From Desulfobaccales bacterium (GTDB taxonomy: Bacteria > Desulfobacterota > Desulfobaccia > Desulfobaccales > 0-14-0-80-60-11): a DNA stretch of 64,000 nt. The translations under genes and the position numbers were made by a program. The notes beneath the pieces were generated by a model. That model was not told where the DNA came from. It did no database searches and saw nothing but the letters and a program-made list of their open reading frames with translations. The DNA lies in NCBI GenBank assembly GCA_037481655.1, contig JBBFLF010000003.1, forward strand, positions 1 to 64,000, given 5' to 3'. This document shows, one piece after another, positions 51,603 to 60,335 of this stretch (the first letter of the stretch is position 1; each line of letters begins with the position of its first letter).

Positions 51603-52682
51603 TCAGGGACACGCGGCCGGGCCCAGTTCCCGGCCCTCCGGCGTGAGGCGCAACCGCCCGAGATTCAGGTAGCGCACCTCCCCGGCCCGCTCCGGAGCCA
51701 GGGGGGTGAGAATCCGCCAGAGACGTTCCTCCCACGGGTGAGGGAGGACGATCCCCACCGCCAGGGTCCGGTGGCCCCCATCCAGCAGGCCCGCCAGGCA
51801 ATACTCCAGGGAGGACCAGGCGACCAGATGGAGCAAGGGAAATTCCCGGGTGGCGGAGGGCTCCGGGGCCTCGCCCACCAGAAGCAGGTGGCGCAGGGCG
51901 GAGACCTCGCCAAGCAGGACGGGCACCCCCAGGCGGCCGGCCCACTCCTGCCGCTCCCGGCGGCTGAGGCGCCGGCCCTCTCCGAAGAAGCGCCCCCTCA
52001 GTTGCACACTTCCCCAGGGAAAGCGGAGTTCCCGGGCCGCCCGGAAATAGTCCCGGAAGCGCTCTTCCCGGTAAGCCCGGCGCATCTCCGGGCTTTTCCC
52101 CATCGCCCGGGGCGAGACCGCCAGGCGCAGCAGGGGGGCCGCCTCTCCCACGGCCCTCACCAGAGGGGCCAGTTCCTCCCCCCGTGCCAAGGCCAGGAGC
52201 AATGCCGGCCTCAGCAGCTCCACCTGCCCCCGCTTCAGGCGCACCGCGGCGCCGCCGCTCACCAGGCCGCTGGTGTTCACCACCAGCCGGGTGAGGCCCC
52301 GGGCGGCCGCGGCGTCCGCCAGCACCCGGGCCCCCACCACCACCTCCAGGACCGCGGCCACCGGGCTGGTCTGGCCGATGAAGTAGAGCTCCTCCGGAAA
52401 CAGGGGGTCATCCCCGGGCACATGGGGCGGGAAGGCGGCCAGTCCCAGGGCGGCGGGCGGGCCCACATGGGACTGGCCCAGATCCAGGTCCATGAGGCCC
52501 ACGGGCTCCCCGGCCGCGTAAGCCCGATAGACCAGATAGCGGGAGAGCGTGCTCTTGCCGCTGTCGGTGCCGCCCAGGATCATGGCCGTGCCCCCGGAGG
52601 CCACGAAGCGGTCGCCCGCCTCCACCCAGCCCGGCGGCAAGTCCAGGGAGGCCAGGAAAGGGAAGGGCTCACCGGCCGACAT
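51603..52682 (-). CDS. Clp1/Grc3-like P-loop polynucleotide 5'-hydroxyl kinase family protein
   Basis: About 359 residues. A Walker A GGTDSGKST at 37-45 and the adjacent DLDLGQSHVGPPAALGLA (65-82) are typical of the Clp1/Nol9/Grc3 kinase fold (CLP1_P), which phosphorylates RNA or DNA 5'-hydroxyl ends in eukaryotes and archaea. The C-terminal half (SPRAMGKSPEMRRAYREERFRDYFRAARELRFPWGSVQLRGRFFGEG) resembles the Clp1 C-terminal region. Bacterial members are uncommon and uncharacterised. The ATG at 52682 is preferred; an in-frame TTG at 52712 would add 10 residues. Located between the DUF6600 gene and a metallo-hydrolase. Confidence 0.75.
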   Translation of the reverse strand: MSAGEPFPFLASLDLPPGWVEAGDRFVASGGTAMILGGTDSGKSTLSRYLVYRAYAAGEPVGLMDLDLGQSHVGPPAALGLAAFPPHVPGDDPLFPEELYFIGQTSPVAAVLEVVVGARVLADAAAARGLTRLVVNTSGLVSGGAAVRLKRGQVELLRPALLLALARGEELAPLVRAVGEAAPLLRLAVSPRAMGKSPEMRRAYREERFRDYFRAARELRFPWGSVQLRGRFFGEGRRLSRRERQEWAGRLGVPVLLGEVSALRHLLLVGEAPEPSATREFPLLHLVAWSSLEYCLAGLLDGGHRTLAVGIVLPHPWEERLWRILTPLAPERAGEVRYLNLGRLRLTPEGRELGPAACP

Positions 52683-52798
52683 GCCGGAGCACACCCCGGG
52701 CCGGCCAGCCAACCGGCCGGGGCCGTTGCTGCTTGAGGTCCACTGCGTCGGGCAAACCGTGGCTCATCCGTCCCTGGATGGCAAGAAGGGGATGTCGT

Positions 52799-53722
52799 TT
52801 ATGCGGCCAGCCGCACCGTGGTGCCCACGCAGCTCACCATGAAACTGTCAGGGAAGGCCAGGGCCAGCTGGGTCAAGGCCCGAAAGCCGGTGCAATGGCC
52901 GGCCACCAGGAGCTTGGGGGAAAGTTCCTTCAGCCCCTGGATGGTCTGGCGGATGAGCTCCGGCCCGCCGGCGGTGAGGTGCAGGCCCCCGATGATGGCT
53001 GCCACCTCCGTCACCCCGGTGAGCTTCTGGGCGTATTTCACCATGTTGACGATGCCGGGATGGGAGCAGCCCCCCACCACCACCAGCCCCTGGCCCTGGA
53101 CGAGGGCCACCAGGGCCTGCTCATCGCTGAAGGGGTCGTTTTCCTCTTTGCCCGCCACCACCCGTTTGGGCCCGGGCAGGGGCGTTTCATAAGGGGTGGA
53201 GGCCTCCACCGTGCCGGTGAGCAAGGCCTGGCCCAGGACCAGCGTGGGCCCGGTGTTTTCGTGGAGCTCGGCTCCCCGCCGGATGAGCTCGGCCCGTTCC
53301 AGCTCCCAAGGGCCCACCCGGCCTTTGGGGGTGAGGAGCAACTTGGGCAGATAAGAGTCCGGATGGAGGAAGACGGGCAACGGCTTATCCCGGCGGGCCA
53401 GCACTTCCAGAAGGCCGCCGTAATGATCCGGATGGCCGTGGGACAGGACCAGGGCATCCACCTCCGCCAGGTCATGCTCCAGGGCTTCCAGGTTGTTGAG
53501 CAGCGGCAAGGGGGAATTGGCCGCATCCATGAGCAGGGTGGTGCGCCGGCCGTTTTGCTCCAGGGTGATCCAGTAGGCCAGTCCGTGGGCGGCCACCAGG
53601 GGTTTTTTGAGCTTGCCCGGCACGATGCGCTCCACCACCCCCGGCCGGGAGGGCTCAAAGACGTCGTAAAAGTTGTCCACCAGCACTTCGATGGTGACGG
53701 CAGTCAGGGCGGGCAGTTCCAT
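52799..53722 (-). CDS. Metallo-beta-lactamase fold hydrolase, dihydropterin ribofuranosyl-aminobenzene phosphate synthase-like
   Basis: 307 residues with metal motif LSHGHPDHYGG (His95, His97, Asp99, His100), a second His in GGCSHPGIVNMV and VAGHCTG. The pattern matches the MBL-fold branch annotated as 7,8-dihydropterin-6-methyl-4-(beta-D-ribofuranosyl)-aminobenzene 5'-phosphate synthase-like, associated with methanopterin chemistry but widespread in bacteria with unknown substrates. A terminal-facing start (AGGAGGAACCC before the ATG) supports the boundary. Confidence 0.85.
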   Translation of the reverse strand: MELPALTAVTIEVLVDNFYDVFEPSRPGVVERIVPGKLKKPLVAAHGLAYWITLEQNGRRTTLLMDAANSPLPLLNNLEALEHDLAEVDALVLSHGHPDHYGGLLEVLARRDKPLPVFLHPDSYLPKLLLTPKGRVGPWELERAELIRRGAELHENTGPTLVLGQALLTGTVEASTPYETPLPGPKRVVAGKEENDPFSDEQALVALVQGQGLVVVGGCSHPGIVNMVKYAQKLTGVTEVAAIIGGLHLTAGGPELIRQTIQGLKELSPKLLVAGHCTGFRALTQLALAFPDSFMVSCVGTTVRLAA

Positions 53723-53961
53723 CAGCCGGGTTCCTCCTGGCGGCAGAGCGAAGGGACGTAACTTTTTCCTGACACTACCGCCGGCAGGGCGGCTCTGTCA
53801 AGTTTTTAATAGACCAGAATAGTTACTTCTGGGAGAGAGGGGCAACCCGTCATGCTGGGACTATGACGCACGTGATTTCTGCCGGGAAAGAGGCAGGGGC
53901 CGCCGACCCCTGGCCCCCGCGTCTGGCCCTTCGCACTGGTCTGAGGACCCGCCAAAGAAAA

Positions 53962-53982
53962 AGGGCGGGGGATTCCCGCCCT
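53962..53982 (-). terminator. Terminator of the nuo operon
   Basis: AGGGCGGG/CCCGCCCT, a perfect 8-base-pair stem with GGATT between, followed on the minus strand by TTTTTCTTT. It lies about 27 bases after the nuoN stop codon. Confidence 0.8.
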
Positions 53983-54008
53983 GAGCTGACTACCGAGAGG
54001 AGGAGGGT

Positions 54009-55466
54009 TTACAGGGAGAAGATCTTCACCGAAGCCGCGGCCAGGTCATAGAACCAGCCCGGGAAGATGCCCACCAGCACCACCGCCAGGGCCGTGGCCG
54101 CCAGGGTGGCGGTAACCGCCGGGGAGAAGGTCACCGGCCCCAGATCCGCCTCCGCCGGCCGCATATACATGAGCACGGTGATGCGGAGATAATAGTAAAC
54201 CGAGATCAGGGAGTTCATCACCGCAATGATGACCAGCCAGATGTAGCCGGCCTGCACCGCGGCGGCAAAGATATACAGCTTCCCCACAAAGCCGGCGGTG
54301 GGGGGCATGCCCGCCAGGGCGAACATAAAGACGCTCATGGCCGCAGCCAAGCCCGGATGCTGCCGGCCCAAGCCGCAGTAATCGTAGATATTGAGGTAGC
54401 GGTCCTGAGTCCGGCTCACCAGGATGATGGCGGCAAAGGCGCCGATGTTCATCAGGGTGTAGGCCAGAAGATAGTAAAGAATGCCCACCGCGGCCAGCTG
54501 ATTGGCGGCCACCAAGCCCACCAGGAGATAGCCGGCATGGGCGATGCTGGAGTAGGCCAGCATGCGTTTGATGTTGGTCTGGGCGATGGCCACCACGTTG
54601 CCCAGGGTCATGGTGGCCACGGCCAGGCCCCACAGGAGCCAGGACCAGTCGGTGACGAAGCCCGGGAAGGAGACGTACAGGACCCGAAGGAAAGTGGCCA
54701 CCGCTGCGGCTTTGACGGCCACGGCCATGTAAGCGGTGACGGAGGTGGGGGCCCCTTCATAGACGTCCGGGGTCCACATATGGAAGGGCACCGCGGCCAC
54801 CTTGAAGCCGAAGCCCACCACGATGAGGCCCAGGCCCAGGAGGATGAGGGGCTGGGTGATGGCCTTGGTGACCGCCAGCTTCTTGGCCAGCTCGTTTAAA
54901 TACAGGGTGCCGCCGGCGGCGCCGTAAATCAGGGCCATGCCGAAGAGCAAAATGGCGCTGGAGAAGGCCCCCAGGACCAGGTATTTCATGGCGGCTTCAT
55001 TGGATTTCAGATCTTCCCTCAAGAAACCCGCCAGGACGTAGACGGCGATGGACATGACCTCCAGGCCCAGGAAGATCATGATGAGGTGCGCCCCGGCCAC
55101 CATGATCATCATGCCGGTGGTGGCAAAGAGGAGGAGGGCGTAATACTCGGAGAGGTTCTTGCCGTACTCCTCCAGATACCGCCAGGAAAGGAAGATGGTG
55201 AGGGCGGCGCCCAGAATCAGGATGAGGTAGGCCAGGGCGGTGAAGCCGTCCACATACACCATGCCGGCAAAGTCAGTGCCCTTCTTACCCAGGAGGGTGA
55301 GGCTCTGGACCGCGGCGATGACCAGGGCCGCCAGGGTGACCGCCGGGACGGCCGCCGGCTTCTCCTTGGAGAGGGCCTCCCAGACCAGGATGGCGATGGC
55401 GGCCACGCTCAGGGTGAGCCAGGGTCCGATGCTGGCCAGACTGAAGGTGGGTATCGTCAGGCTCAT
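54009..55466 (-). CDS. nuoN: NADH-quinone oxidoreductase subunit N
   Basis: 485 residues of antiporter-like membrane protein, the third proton-pumping subunit of complex I. Signatures: LIMIFLGLEVMSIAVYVLAGF, KYLVLGAFSSAILLFGMALIYG, KVAAVPFHMWTPDVYEGAPTSVTAYMAVAVKAAAVATFLR, MLAYSSIAHAGYLLVGL. It overlaps nuoM by four bases (ATGA), so both are translated together. The last gene of the nuo operon, followed by a terminator. Confidence 0.97.
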   Translation of the reverse strand: MSLTIPTFSLASIGPWLTLSVAAIAILVWEALSKEKPAAVPAVTLAALVIAAVQSLTLLGKKGTDFAGMVYVDGFTALAYLILILGAALTIFLSWRYLEEYGKNLSEYYALLLFATTGMMIMVAGAHLIMIFLGLEVMSIAVYVLAGFLREDLKSNEAAMKYLVLGAFSSAILLFGMALIYGAAGGTLYLNELAKKLAVTKAITQPLILLGLGLIVVGFGFKVAAVPFHMWTPDVYEGAPTSVTAYMAVAVKAAAVATFLRVLYVSFPGFVTDWSWLLWGLAVATMTLGNVVAIAQTNIKRMLAYSSIAHAGYLLVGLVAANQLAAVGILYYLLAYTLMNIGAFAAIILVSRTQDRYLNIYDYCGLGRQHPGLAAAMSVFMFALAGMPPTAGFVGKLYIFAAAVQAGYIWLVIIAVMNSLISVYYYLRITVLMYMRPAEADLGPVTFSPAVTATLAATALAVVLVGIFPGWFYDLAAASVKIFSL

Positions 55467-57007
55467 TTCGCCTCCCCCTTGAAGACGTGGGATAAGGACA
55501 AGCTGCTGACTTGGGTGGCCTTGGCCTTGTCCATCATGGCCACGAAGTTTTCCGTGGTGGCCTTGATCTTATTCAAGAAAGTGTTGGGATACACCCCGAT
55601 CCAGACGATGAAGATCAACAGGGGCACAAAGACGGCGATCTCCCGGGCGCTCAGGTCCTTGAGCTCCCGGTTCTCTTCCTTGTCCACCTCGCCGAAGATG
55701 GCCCGCTGGAACATCCACAGCATGTAACAGGCGGCGAAGATCACCCCGGTGCCCGCCAAGGCAGCGTAGATCTTGTTCTCCTTGAAGGTGCCGAGCAGGA
55801 TGAGAAATTCGCCGATGAAGCCGTTCAACCCCGGCAGCCCGATGGAGGACAGGGTGACGATCATGAAGATGGTGGCAAAGACCGGCATCACCGTGGCAAT
55901 ACCGCCGAAGTCGGCGATCATGCGGGTGTGACGCCGCTCATAGAGGCAGCCGACACAGAAAAACAAGGCCCCGGTGGAGAGCCCGTGGTTGATCATCTGG
56001 ATGATGCCGCCCTGGATGCCCTGGACGTTGTAAGTAAAGAGGCCCAGCATGACAAAGCCCAGGTGCGACACCGAAGAGAAGGCCACCAGGCGCTTCAGGT
56101 CTTTCTGCACCATGGAGACCAAAGCACCGTAGATGATGCCGATGATGGCCAGGATGCTGAAGAGCGGCACGAAGTACAAGGCCGCCTGAGGGAAGAGGGG
56201 CATGTTGAAGCGCAGGAAGCCGTAAGTCCCCATCTTCAAGAGCACGGCGGCCAGGATGACGGAGCCCACGGTGGGCGCCTCGGTGTGGGCGTCCGGCAGC
56301 CAGGTGTGGAAGGGGAACATGGGCACCTTGATGGCGAAGGCCAAGCCAAAGGCCAAAAACATCCAGAACTGCATCTTGAAGGGGATGTTGAGGCCGTAGA
56401 GCTTGAGAAGATCAAAGGTGTAGGTGCCCGTCACCTTGCCGCCATAGAAGTAGAGGACCAAGATGGCCACCAGCATCAGCAGGGAGCCGAACATGGTATA
56501 CAGGAAGAACTTGATGGCGGCGTAGACCCGGCGGGCCGGATTGCCCCAGATCCCGATGAGGAGATACATGGGGATGAGCATCACTTCCCAGAAGACATAG
56601 AAAAGGAAGAGGTCCAAGGCCACAAAGACGCCGATCATGCCGCTGGACAGGGCCAGCAGGCAGATCATGAACTCTTTCACCCGGTCCTTAATGTCGTCCC
56701 AGGTGGCGAGCACGGCCATGGGCCCCAGGAAGGTGGTGAGCATGACGAGCAGGATGGAGAAGCCGTCCACGCCCACGAAATAGCTGATGCCGTACTGGGG
56801 GAGCCAGGTGTAGCGCTCCACGAACTGCATCCCCGGATTGGCGTCGTCGAACCGAAACCACAGCGGCAGGGAGAGGAGGAACTCGGCCACCATCACCGCC
56901 AGGGTGAAGAGCTTAAGGCGCTTGTCATCCTCGCGGTTCATGAAGATGAGCACCACCACCCCTGCCAGGGGAAGGAGGATGAGAAGGGAGAGAATGGGCA
57001 GCTGCAT
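55463..57007 (-). CDS. nuoM: NADH-quinone oxidoreductase subunit M
   Basis: 514 residues, the second antiporter-like proton-pumping subunit of complex I. Motifs: FYVFWEVMLIPMYLLIGIWG, AIKFFLYTMFGSLLMLVAILVLYF, AFAIKVPMFPFHTWLPDAHTEAPTVGSVILAAVLLKMGTYGFLRF, LKRLVAFSSVSHLGFVMLGLFTYN. The ATG at 57007 follows AGGAG; a TTG two codons upstream is not favoured. Stop overlaps nuoN start. Confidence 0.97.
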   Translation of the reverse strand: MQLPILSLLILLPLAGVVVLIFMNREDDKRLKLFTLAVMVAEFLLSLPLWFRFDDANPGMQFVERYTWLPQYGISYFVGVDGFSILLVMLTTFLGPMAVLATWDDIKDRVKEFMICLLALSSGMIGVFVALDLFLFYVFWEVMLIPMYLLIGIWGNPARRVYAAIKFFLYTMFGSLLMLVAILVLYFYGGKVTGTYTFDLLKLYGLNIPFKMQFWMFLAFGLAFAIKVPMFPFHTWLPDAHTEAPTVGSVILAAVLLKMGTYGFLRFNMPLFPQAALYFVPLFSILAIIGIIYGALVSMVQKDLKRLVAFSSVSHLGFVMLGLFTYNVQGIQGGIIQMINHGLSTGALFFCVGCLYERRHTRMIADFGGIATVMPVFATIFMIVTLSSIGLPGLNGFIGEFLILLGTFKENKIYAALAGTGVIFAACYMLWMFQRAIFGEVDKEENRELKDLSAREIAVFVPLLIFIVWIGVYPNTFLNKIKATTENFVAMMDKAKATQVSSLSLSHVFKGEAK

Positions 57008-57026
57008 GAGCAACTCCTGCTTCGGA

Positions 57027-58931
57027 TTACCCGAGTAAGTAGCCGACGACCAGCGTGACGCCCAGGACGATGGCCATGGCGTAGTTCTGCACGAAGCCGG
57101 TCTCCAGGCGCCGCAGGTGCTCGCTCAGCCAGGCCACCAGGCCGGCGGAGCCGTTCACCGCGCCGTCCACCACCTTGTTGTCCACTTCGGTCCACATGAG
57201 GGTGGAGCCCACCTTGATGGGTTCCACGATCATATAGTCGTAGATCTCATCCACATAATACTTGTGGTAGACCAGGTCGTAGATGACGGGGAATTTCGCC
57301 GCCAGCCAGGCAGGGATGTCCGGGCTGACGATGTAGAACTTGTAGGCGATGTAGATGCCGATGGCCGCCACTGCCATGCTGAAGGCCATGAGCCCCAGCT
57401 CGGCGGAGATGGCCAGGTGCGCCTCATGCCCCAGGGGGGCAATGGCGGGGGAGAGGAAATCGTGGAACTTCTGGGCCCCGGGGATGATGGGGAAGTTGAT
57501 CCAGCCCCCCACCACCGACAGGAAGGCCAGGGCCATGAGGGGGATGGTCATGGACGGCGGCGATTCATGGATATGGTGCTCAACGTGGTGCGGCACCCGG
57601 GATTCGCCGAAAAAGACCATATACACCGCCCTAAACATATAGAAGGCGGTGATGCAGGCGGCGATGGTGGCGGTGAGCCACAGCCAGACATTGCCGTTCA
57701 CCAAGGCGTACATCAGGATCTCGTCCTTGCTGAAGAAGCCGGCGAAGGGGAAGATCCCGGCGATGGCCAGGGTGGCAATGAGGAAGGTCTTGTAGGTGAT
57801 GGGGATCTTGTGCCGGAGGTTCCCCATGAGGCGGATATCCAGCTCGCCGGAGAGGGCGTGGCTGATGGAGCCGGCCCCCAGAAAGAGGAGGGCCTTGAAG
57901 AAGGCGTGGGTCATGAGGTGGAAGATGCCGGAGATAAAAGCGCCCACGCCGCAGGCCAGGAACATATAGCCCAGCTGGCTGACGGTGGAGTAAGCCAGGA
58001 TGCGTTTGATGTCGAACTGGCAGGTGCCCATGGAGGCGGCAAAGATGGCCGTGGCGCAGCCGATGACCGCCACCACCGCCAGGGAGGTGGGGGCCAGCAC
58101 ATACAGCGCGCTGCAGCGGGCCACCATATAGACGCCCGCGGTCACCATGGTGGCGGCATGGATGAGGGCGGACACCGGAGTGGGGCCTTCCATGGCGTCG
58201 GGCAACCAGGTGTAGAGCGGGATCTGGGCGGATTTGCCGGTGGCCCCCACAAAGAGGAGCAGGGTGGCGGCGGTGATCACGCCGCTCCCCACCGGGTACT
58301 GGGCCGCCAGGGAGAAGACCTCCCGGAAGTTCAGGGTGCCGAAGGTCCAGAAGATGACGAACATCCCCAGGAGGAAGCCGTAGTCGCCCACCCGGTTGAC
58401 CACGAAGGCCTTCTTGCCGGCGTCGCTGGCGGACTTTTTCTCATACCAGTAGCCGATGAGGAGATACGAGCAGAGGCCCACGCCTTCCCAGCCCACAAAC
58501 ATCATGAGGAAGTTGTTGGCGCCCACCAAAATGAGCATGAAGCAGACAAAGAGGTTCAGGTAGGCGAAGAAGCGGGGAAAGCCCGGGTCGTCATGCATGT
58601 AGCCGGTGGAGTAGAGGTGGATGAGGGTGCTCACCCCGGAGACCACCAGCAGCATGACCAGGGACAGCGGATCCACCAGGAAGGCAATATTGACGGAGAA
58701 GGAGCCGGAGGCGAGCCAGTTGTAAACCACCACCTCCACGGGCTTGGCCTCCGCCGGCAGCCGCAAGTACTCCAGGAAGACGGCCACGGTGAGGGCGAAG
58801 CTGAGACCCACGGCCACCGTGCCGATGGTCCCCACCTTGCCCTTGGACAGACTCTTCCCGAGAAGGCCGTTGATGACGAAGCCGATCAGGGGGAAGACGG
58901 GGATCAGCCACACATAGGGTATGAATTGCAT
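57027..58931 (-). CDS. nuoL: NADH-quinone oxidoreductase subunit L
   Basis: 634 residues, the largest antiporter-like subunit with the long lateral helix at the C-terminus. Motifs: FLVDPLSLVMLLVVSGVSTLIHLYSTGYMHDDPGFPRFFAYLNLFVCFM, WEGVGLCSYLLIGYWYEKKSASDAGKKAFVVNRVGDYGFLLG, KSAQIPLYTWLPDAMEGPTPVSALIHAATMVTAGVYMVAR. Slightly longer than average; ends with the horizontal-helix region and a Gly-rich tail (VVGYLLG). Confidence 0.97.
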   Translation of the reverse strand: MQFIPYVWLIPVFPLIGFVINGLLGKSLSKGKVGTIGTVAVGLSFALTVAVFLEYLRLPAEAKPVEVVVYNWLASGSFSVNIAFLVDPLSLVMLLVVSGVSTLIHLYSTGYMHDDPGFPRFFAYLNLFVCFMLILVGANNFLMMFVGWEGVGLCSYLLIGYWYEKKSASDAGKKAFVVNRVGDYGFLLGMFVIFWTFGTLNFREVFSLAAQYPVGSGVITAATLLLFVGATGKSAQIPLYTWLPDAMEGPTPVSALIHAATMVTAGVYMVARCSALYVLAPTSLAVVAVIGCATAIFAASMGTCQFDIKRILAYSTVSQLGYMFLACGVGAFISGIFHLMTHAFFKALLFLGAGSISHALSGELDIRLMGNLRHKIPITYKTFLIATLAIAGIFPFAGFFSKDEILMYALVNGNVWLWLTATIAACITAFYMFRAVYMVFFGESRVPHHVEHHIHESPPSMTIPLMALAFLSVVGGWINFPIIPGAQKFHDFLSPAIAPLGHEAHLAISAELGLMAFSMAVAAIGIYIAYKFYIVSPDIPAWLAAKFPVIYDLVYHKYYVDEIYDYMIVEPIKVGSTLMWTEVDNKVVDGAVNGSAGLVAWLSEHLRRLETGFVQNYAMAIVLGVTLVVGYLLG

Positions 58932-58941
58932 AAAGGTCGCC

Positions 58942-59247
58942 TCACCACTTGAGGATGTTCAGGTCATCCACGTACACGGTGGCCCGGTTGCGGTAGATGG
59001 CGATCACCAGGGCCAGGCCCACGGCCACTTCGGCGGCGGCCACGGTCATGACGAAGAAGACAAAGATTTGGCCGTCCACCGCCTTAAAGGCGTCGGCAAA
59101 GGCGATGAAGGCCAGATTGACGGCGTTGAGCATCATCTCGATGCACATCAGGATGATGAGGATGTTGCGTCGGATGAGCACGCCGATGGCCCCCAGCGTG
59201 AACAGGGCCAGACTCAATCCCAGGTAATAGTTGACAGGTACGACCAT
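58942..59247 (-). CDS. nuoK: NADH-quinone oxidoreductase subunit K
   Basis: 101 residues, three transmembrane helices. The conserved glutamates in IGVLIRRNILIILMCIEMMLNAVNLAFIA (proton pathway) and VAAAEVAVGLALVIAIYRN are present. The ATG at 59247 follows GGGAG; the GTG five codons upstream is less likely. Lies 10 bases upstream of nuoL. Confidence 0.95.
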   Translation of the reverse strand: MVVPVNYYLGLSLALFTLGAIGVLIRRNILIILMCIEMMLNAVNLAFIAFADAFKAVDGQIFVFFVMTVAAAEVAVGLALVIAIYRNRATVYVDDLNILKW

Positions 59248-59306
59248 GGAGGCTTCTCCCACCCGTTGCCTGGCCGGCGCCTTCAGCAGGCCCGGCTGAT
59301 TGCCCG

Positions 59307-59804
59307 TTAACGCAGTTTGGCCTTGGCCAGCACCACCGAGCCCACGATGGCCACCAAGAGAAGCACGCTGGTGACCTCAAAGGGCAGGAGGTAGTCGGTG
59401 AACAGGAGCCGGGCCACCGACTCGGTGTTCCCCAGCCCCACCGGCACCTCGGTCACCGGTTTGATGACCACCTTGGCCAGCCCCATGCCGATGAGCACGG
59501 CGGAAAACACCGCCAGGGTGATGCCGGCGATCTTCAGGCCCAAACGGGGCCGGGCCAGCTCCTCTTCGGGCTGCCTCAGATTGAGGAGCATGATGACGAA
59601 GAGGAAGAGGACCATGATGGCCCCGGCATAGACGATGATCTGGATGGCGGCGATGAACTCGGCGTGGGCCAGGAGATAGAGGCCGGCCACCGCAAAGAAG
59701 TTCACGATGAGCCAGAGGGCGCTCCGCAAGGGGTGCGTCTGAAAGACCACCAGAACCCCGGAGATCAGAGCCACGGCCGCCAAGGTATAAAAGAGGTATT
59801 CCAT
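59307..59804 (-). CDS. nuoJ: NADH-quinone oxidoreductase subunit J
   Basis: 165 residues with five transmembrane helices. MEYLFYTLAAVALISGVLVVFQTHPLRSALWLIVNFFAVAGLYLLAHAEFIAAIQIIVYAGAIMVLFLFVIMLLNLRQPEEE is a clear NuoJ N-terminus with the conserved Glu and YAGAIMVLFLFVIMLL segment. GAGGAAG precedes the ATG. Between nuoI and nuoK. Confidence 0.96.
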   Translation of the reverse strand: MEYLFYTLAAVALISGVLVVFQTHPLRSALWLIVNFFAVAGLYLLAHAEFIAAIQIIVYAGAIMVLFLFVIMLLNLRQPEEELARPRLGLKIAGITLAVFSAVLIGMGLAKVVIKPVTEVPVGLGNTESVARLLFTDYLLPFEVTSVLLLVAIVGSVVLAKAKLR

Positions 59805-59893
59805 GTCGAACGCTTCCTCACCAAAGGTTGTGGGTGGCGTAAGGGTGCGGTTTCAGGTCCCGGGCCGGGAGCGCCGGCGCCGGCAAGCCCGCC

Positions 59894-60325
59894 TTACAGC
59901 CAATCCGGGGCGCGCATCTCCGGCTTTTTCTGGGTGGCGCGCTCGATATCCAGAATCAGCACTTCCTTGTTGTACTGGGCCAGCTCATAGAGGTTGTTGA
60001 GCTTGATGGCCGCCTTGGGACAGGCCTCCTGGCAGAAGCCGCAGAAGATGCAGCGGGTCAGGTCGATGATGAACTGCACCGGGTATTTCTCGTGATTAGG
60101 GCCTTCCGCCGGGACGATGCCCTTGATGGCGTTGCTGGGGCAGACCACCATGCACAGGGTGCAGGCCACGCACCGCCGGGTGCCGTCTTCATTGATCACC
60201 AGCTCCGGGTGGCCCCGGAAGCGGGGATAAGGGGTGCGCTTCTCCTCCGGGTACTGCAGGGTGATGGGCTTGGAGAAGCAGTAGCGCAGTGTGGTCGCCA
60301 GGCCTTTGATGAGCGGCAGAATCAT
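59894..60325 (-). CDS. nuoI: NADH-quinone oxidoreductase subunit I
   Basis: 143 residues with two 4Fe-4S motifs (CVACTLCMVVCPSNAI and CIFCGFCQEACPKAAI), the N6a/N6b clusters that hand electrons to N2 and quinone. The YPEEKRTPYPRFRGHPEL segment is the usual NuoI lead-in. ATG at 60325 follows AGAGGT. Slightly short compared with the typical 160-180 residues, in line with other anaerobic complex I. Confidence 0.96.
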   Translation of the reverse strand: MILPLIKGLATTLRYCFSKPITLQYPEEKRTPYPRFRGHPELVINEDGTRRCVACTLCMVVCPSNAIKGIVPAEGPNHEKYPVQFIIDLTRCIFCGFCQEACPKAAIKLNNLYELAQYNKEVLILDIERATQKKPEMRAPDWL

Positions 60326-60335
60326 GGGTGACCTC

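Noticed and set aside
53863-54051. Small plus-strand frame before the nuo terminator
   Set aside because: It overlaps a terminator hairpin and has no conserved features or ribosome binding site.
55511-58952. Long plus-strand open frames opposite nuoM and nuoL
   Set aside because: They are mirror frames of strongly conserved membrane proteins and are rich in Gly, His, Glu and Asp only because of the hydrophobic codons on the other strand.
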